From an uncultured Mycoplasmatota bacterium (GTDB lineage: Bacteria; Bacillota_I; Bacilli_A; RF39; UBA660), in the NCBI GenBank assembly GCA_946407055.1, contig CAMJMP010000005.1:1-14607 (forward strand): a stretch of 14,607 bases of DNA. The letters run 5' to 3'. Under the pieces are notes generated by a model that was not told the DNA's origin, ran no database searches, and was given only the letters and a program-made list of their open reading frames with translations. Made by a program: the position numbers and the translations under genes. Positions 13,980 through 14,607 of the stretch are shown here, one piece after another (positions within the stretch are counted from its first letter, which is position 1; the number at the start of each line of letters is the position of its first letter).

Positions 13980-14601
13980 ATTGATTGTTTCTCTTTAAAG
14001 TTGGACAAGGAATTTCACTTCGTCTAACGAACCCGTTTGTTTCGTAATCATATTTATAATCTCCTGATCCAATCTTTTTAAGATGTTGCTCATAATGCTG
14101 AATTATTTCTTCTGGTATATTGTCGCCATAATACTTTCTAAAATTTTGTAAAGCTAATTCACAGAAGAAGAATGGACCATGGTAATCTTTTTCTGTATAA
14201 ACACCACCTAAAAATCTATCACTAAATTGTTTGTTTAATTCTTGTCTATGAGACCATTCATAGTTTTCACAAATCCAAAATTCATAATCCATTAAGATTG
14301 GTATAAATACTTCTTCTACAGTTTTGCCATAACCATATACATTAACAATATCGCGATCATAATTAGTAACTGATATATACCCTAGTCCTTCAAAATATTG
14401 AATTTTTCCTTGTTCGCAGCTACGAAAATATTTTAGGGATTCTTTTCCTGACGTTTTTATAACGTATTTTTCTAACTTTGACATTAATTCTTGTGTCTTT
14501 TCTTTTTCTGTTTCTGATGGTATGTGTTCTCTATAATATTTTTCTTTTCTCTCATCTTCTTTTGCACAATAATGGTAACTGTCTATATAATAACAATTCA
14601 T
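13978..14601 (-). CDS. Uncharacterised 207-aa soluble protein near the window edge
   Basis: Family not recognised. It is Tyr-, Glu- and Lys-rich, with no signal peptide or membrane segment. Visible parts are a charged N-terminal helix (~13-50, EDERKEKYYREHIPSETEKEK), a central beta-like stretch (~65-95, GLGYISVTNYDRDIVNVYGYG), an aromatic-rich helical region (~100-125, MDYEFWICENYEWSHRQ), FFFCELALQNFRKYYG (~144-159) and a polar tail. It could be a small phage/accessory or metabolic protein, but nothing supports one choice. Only 6 bases precede the ATG in the window and they are open in frame (ATA CTT), so no Shine-Dalgarno can be judged and the true start may lie further upstream. Ends in hairpin copy C. 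Confidence 0.65.
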   Translation of the reverse strand: MNCYYIDSYHYCAKEDERKEKYYREHIPSETEKEKTQELMSKLEKYVIKTSGKESLKYFRSCEQGKIQYFEGLGYISVTNYDRDIVNVYGYGKTVEEVFIPILMDYEFWICENYEWSHRQELNKQFSDRFLGGVYTEKDYHGPFFFCELALQNFRKYYGDNIPEEIIQHYEQHLKKIGSGDYKYDYETNGFVRRSEIPCPTLKRNNQ

Positions 14602-14607
14602 AAGTAT

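Noticed and set aside
1..14607. Insertion sequence, prophage, tRNA or attachment site
   Set aside because: I found no transposase, integrase, phage structural gene, tRNA cloverleaf or flanking direct repeats.

Overview
The window is strongly A+T-rich, and every convincing gene lies on the minus strand. Start contexts carry strong Shine-Dalgarno sequences (AAGGAG, AGGAGG, AGAGGG). Promoters are TTGNNN-17-TATAAT or TG-N-TATAAT, and terminators are short hairpins with T-tracts. Stops are only TAA or TAG, and Trp is always TGG in the open frames. Together with the class B sortase, SipW-type signal peptidase, TasA-like proteins and BspA-type repeats, this points to a low-GC Gram-positive, probably an uncultured gut-type member of the Bacilli/Erysipelotrichia/RF39 area. 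The lineage is inference, because no marker gene is present.

Reading leftwards (the direction of transcription) there are about nine transcription units. (1) At 14601-13978 is an unrecognised soluble protein cut close to the right edge. (2) At 13907-11415 is a large BspA/DUF285-type surface protein with an odd two-part architecture. (3) At 11322-10918 is a MarR-family regulator. (4) At 10866-9568 a consensus promoter drives a structured leader with an intrinsic terminator, then a Met-rich coiled-coil protein. (5) At 9510-8578 is a two-TM coiled-coil membrane protein. (6) At 8524-7835 is a class B-type sortase. (7) At 7765-3123 is a four-gene operon: sortable TasA-like protein, small TasA-like subunit, SipW signal peptidase, large multidomain adhesin. 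(8) At 3041-701 are an unknown protein and a HAD phosphatase with an extra C-terminal domain. (9) At 643 and running off the left edge is a partial APH/choline-kinase-like phosphotransferase.

The functional core is 3123-8524. Three proteins carry SipW-type export signals (a YAYFT/VAYFT-like motif after the hydrophobic core). The dedicated SipW peptidase is encoded among them, one of the three ends in a sortase sorting signal (KPNTG, hydrophobic segment, polar tail), and the sortase is encoded immediately upstream. This reads as a self-contained surface-fibre/adhesin locus: export, trimming, assembly on or with the TasA-like subunit, and covalent anchoring. The 830-residue BspA protein at 11415 may be a further substrate, since it has an internal NPNT motif before a membrane segment.

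Genes are tightly packed and the longest gene-free stretch is about 190 bases. Terminator hairpins often overlap the last codons of a gene and sit directly against the next gene's promoter. One terminator hairpin of nearly identical sequence (core GACTAGA..TCTAG) is used three times.
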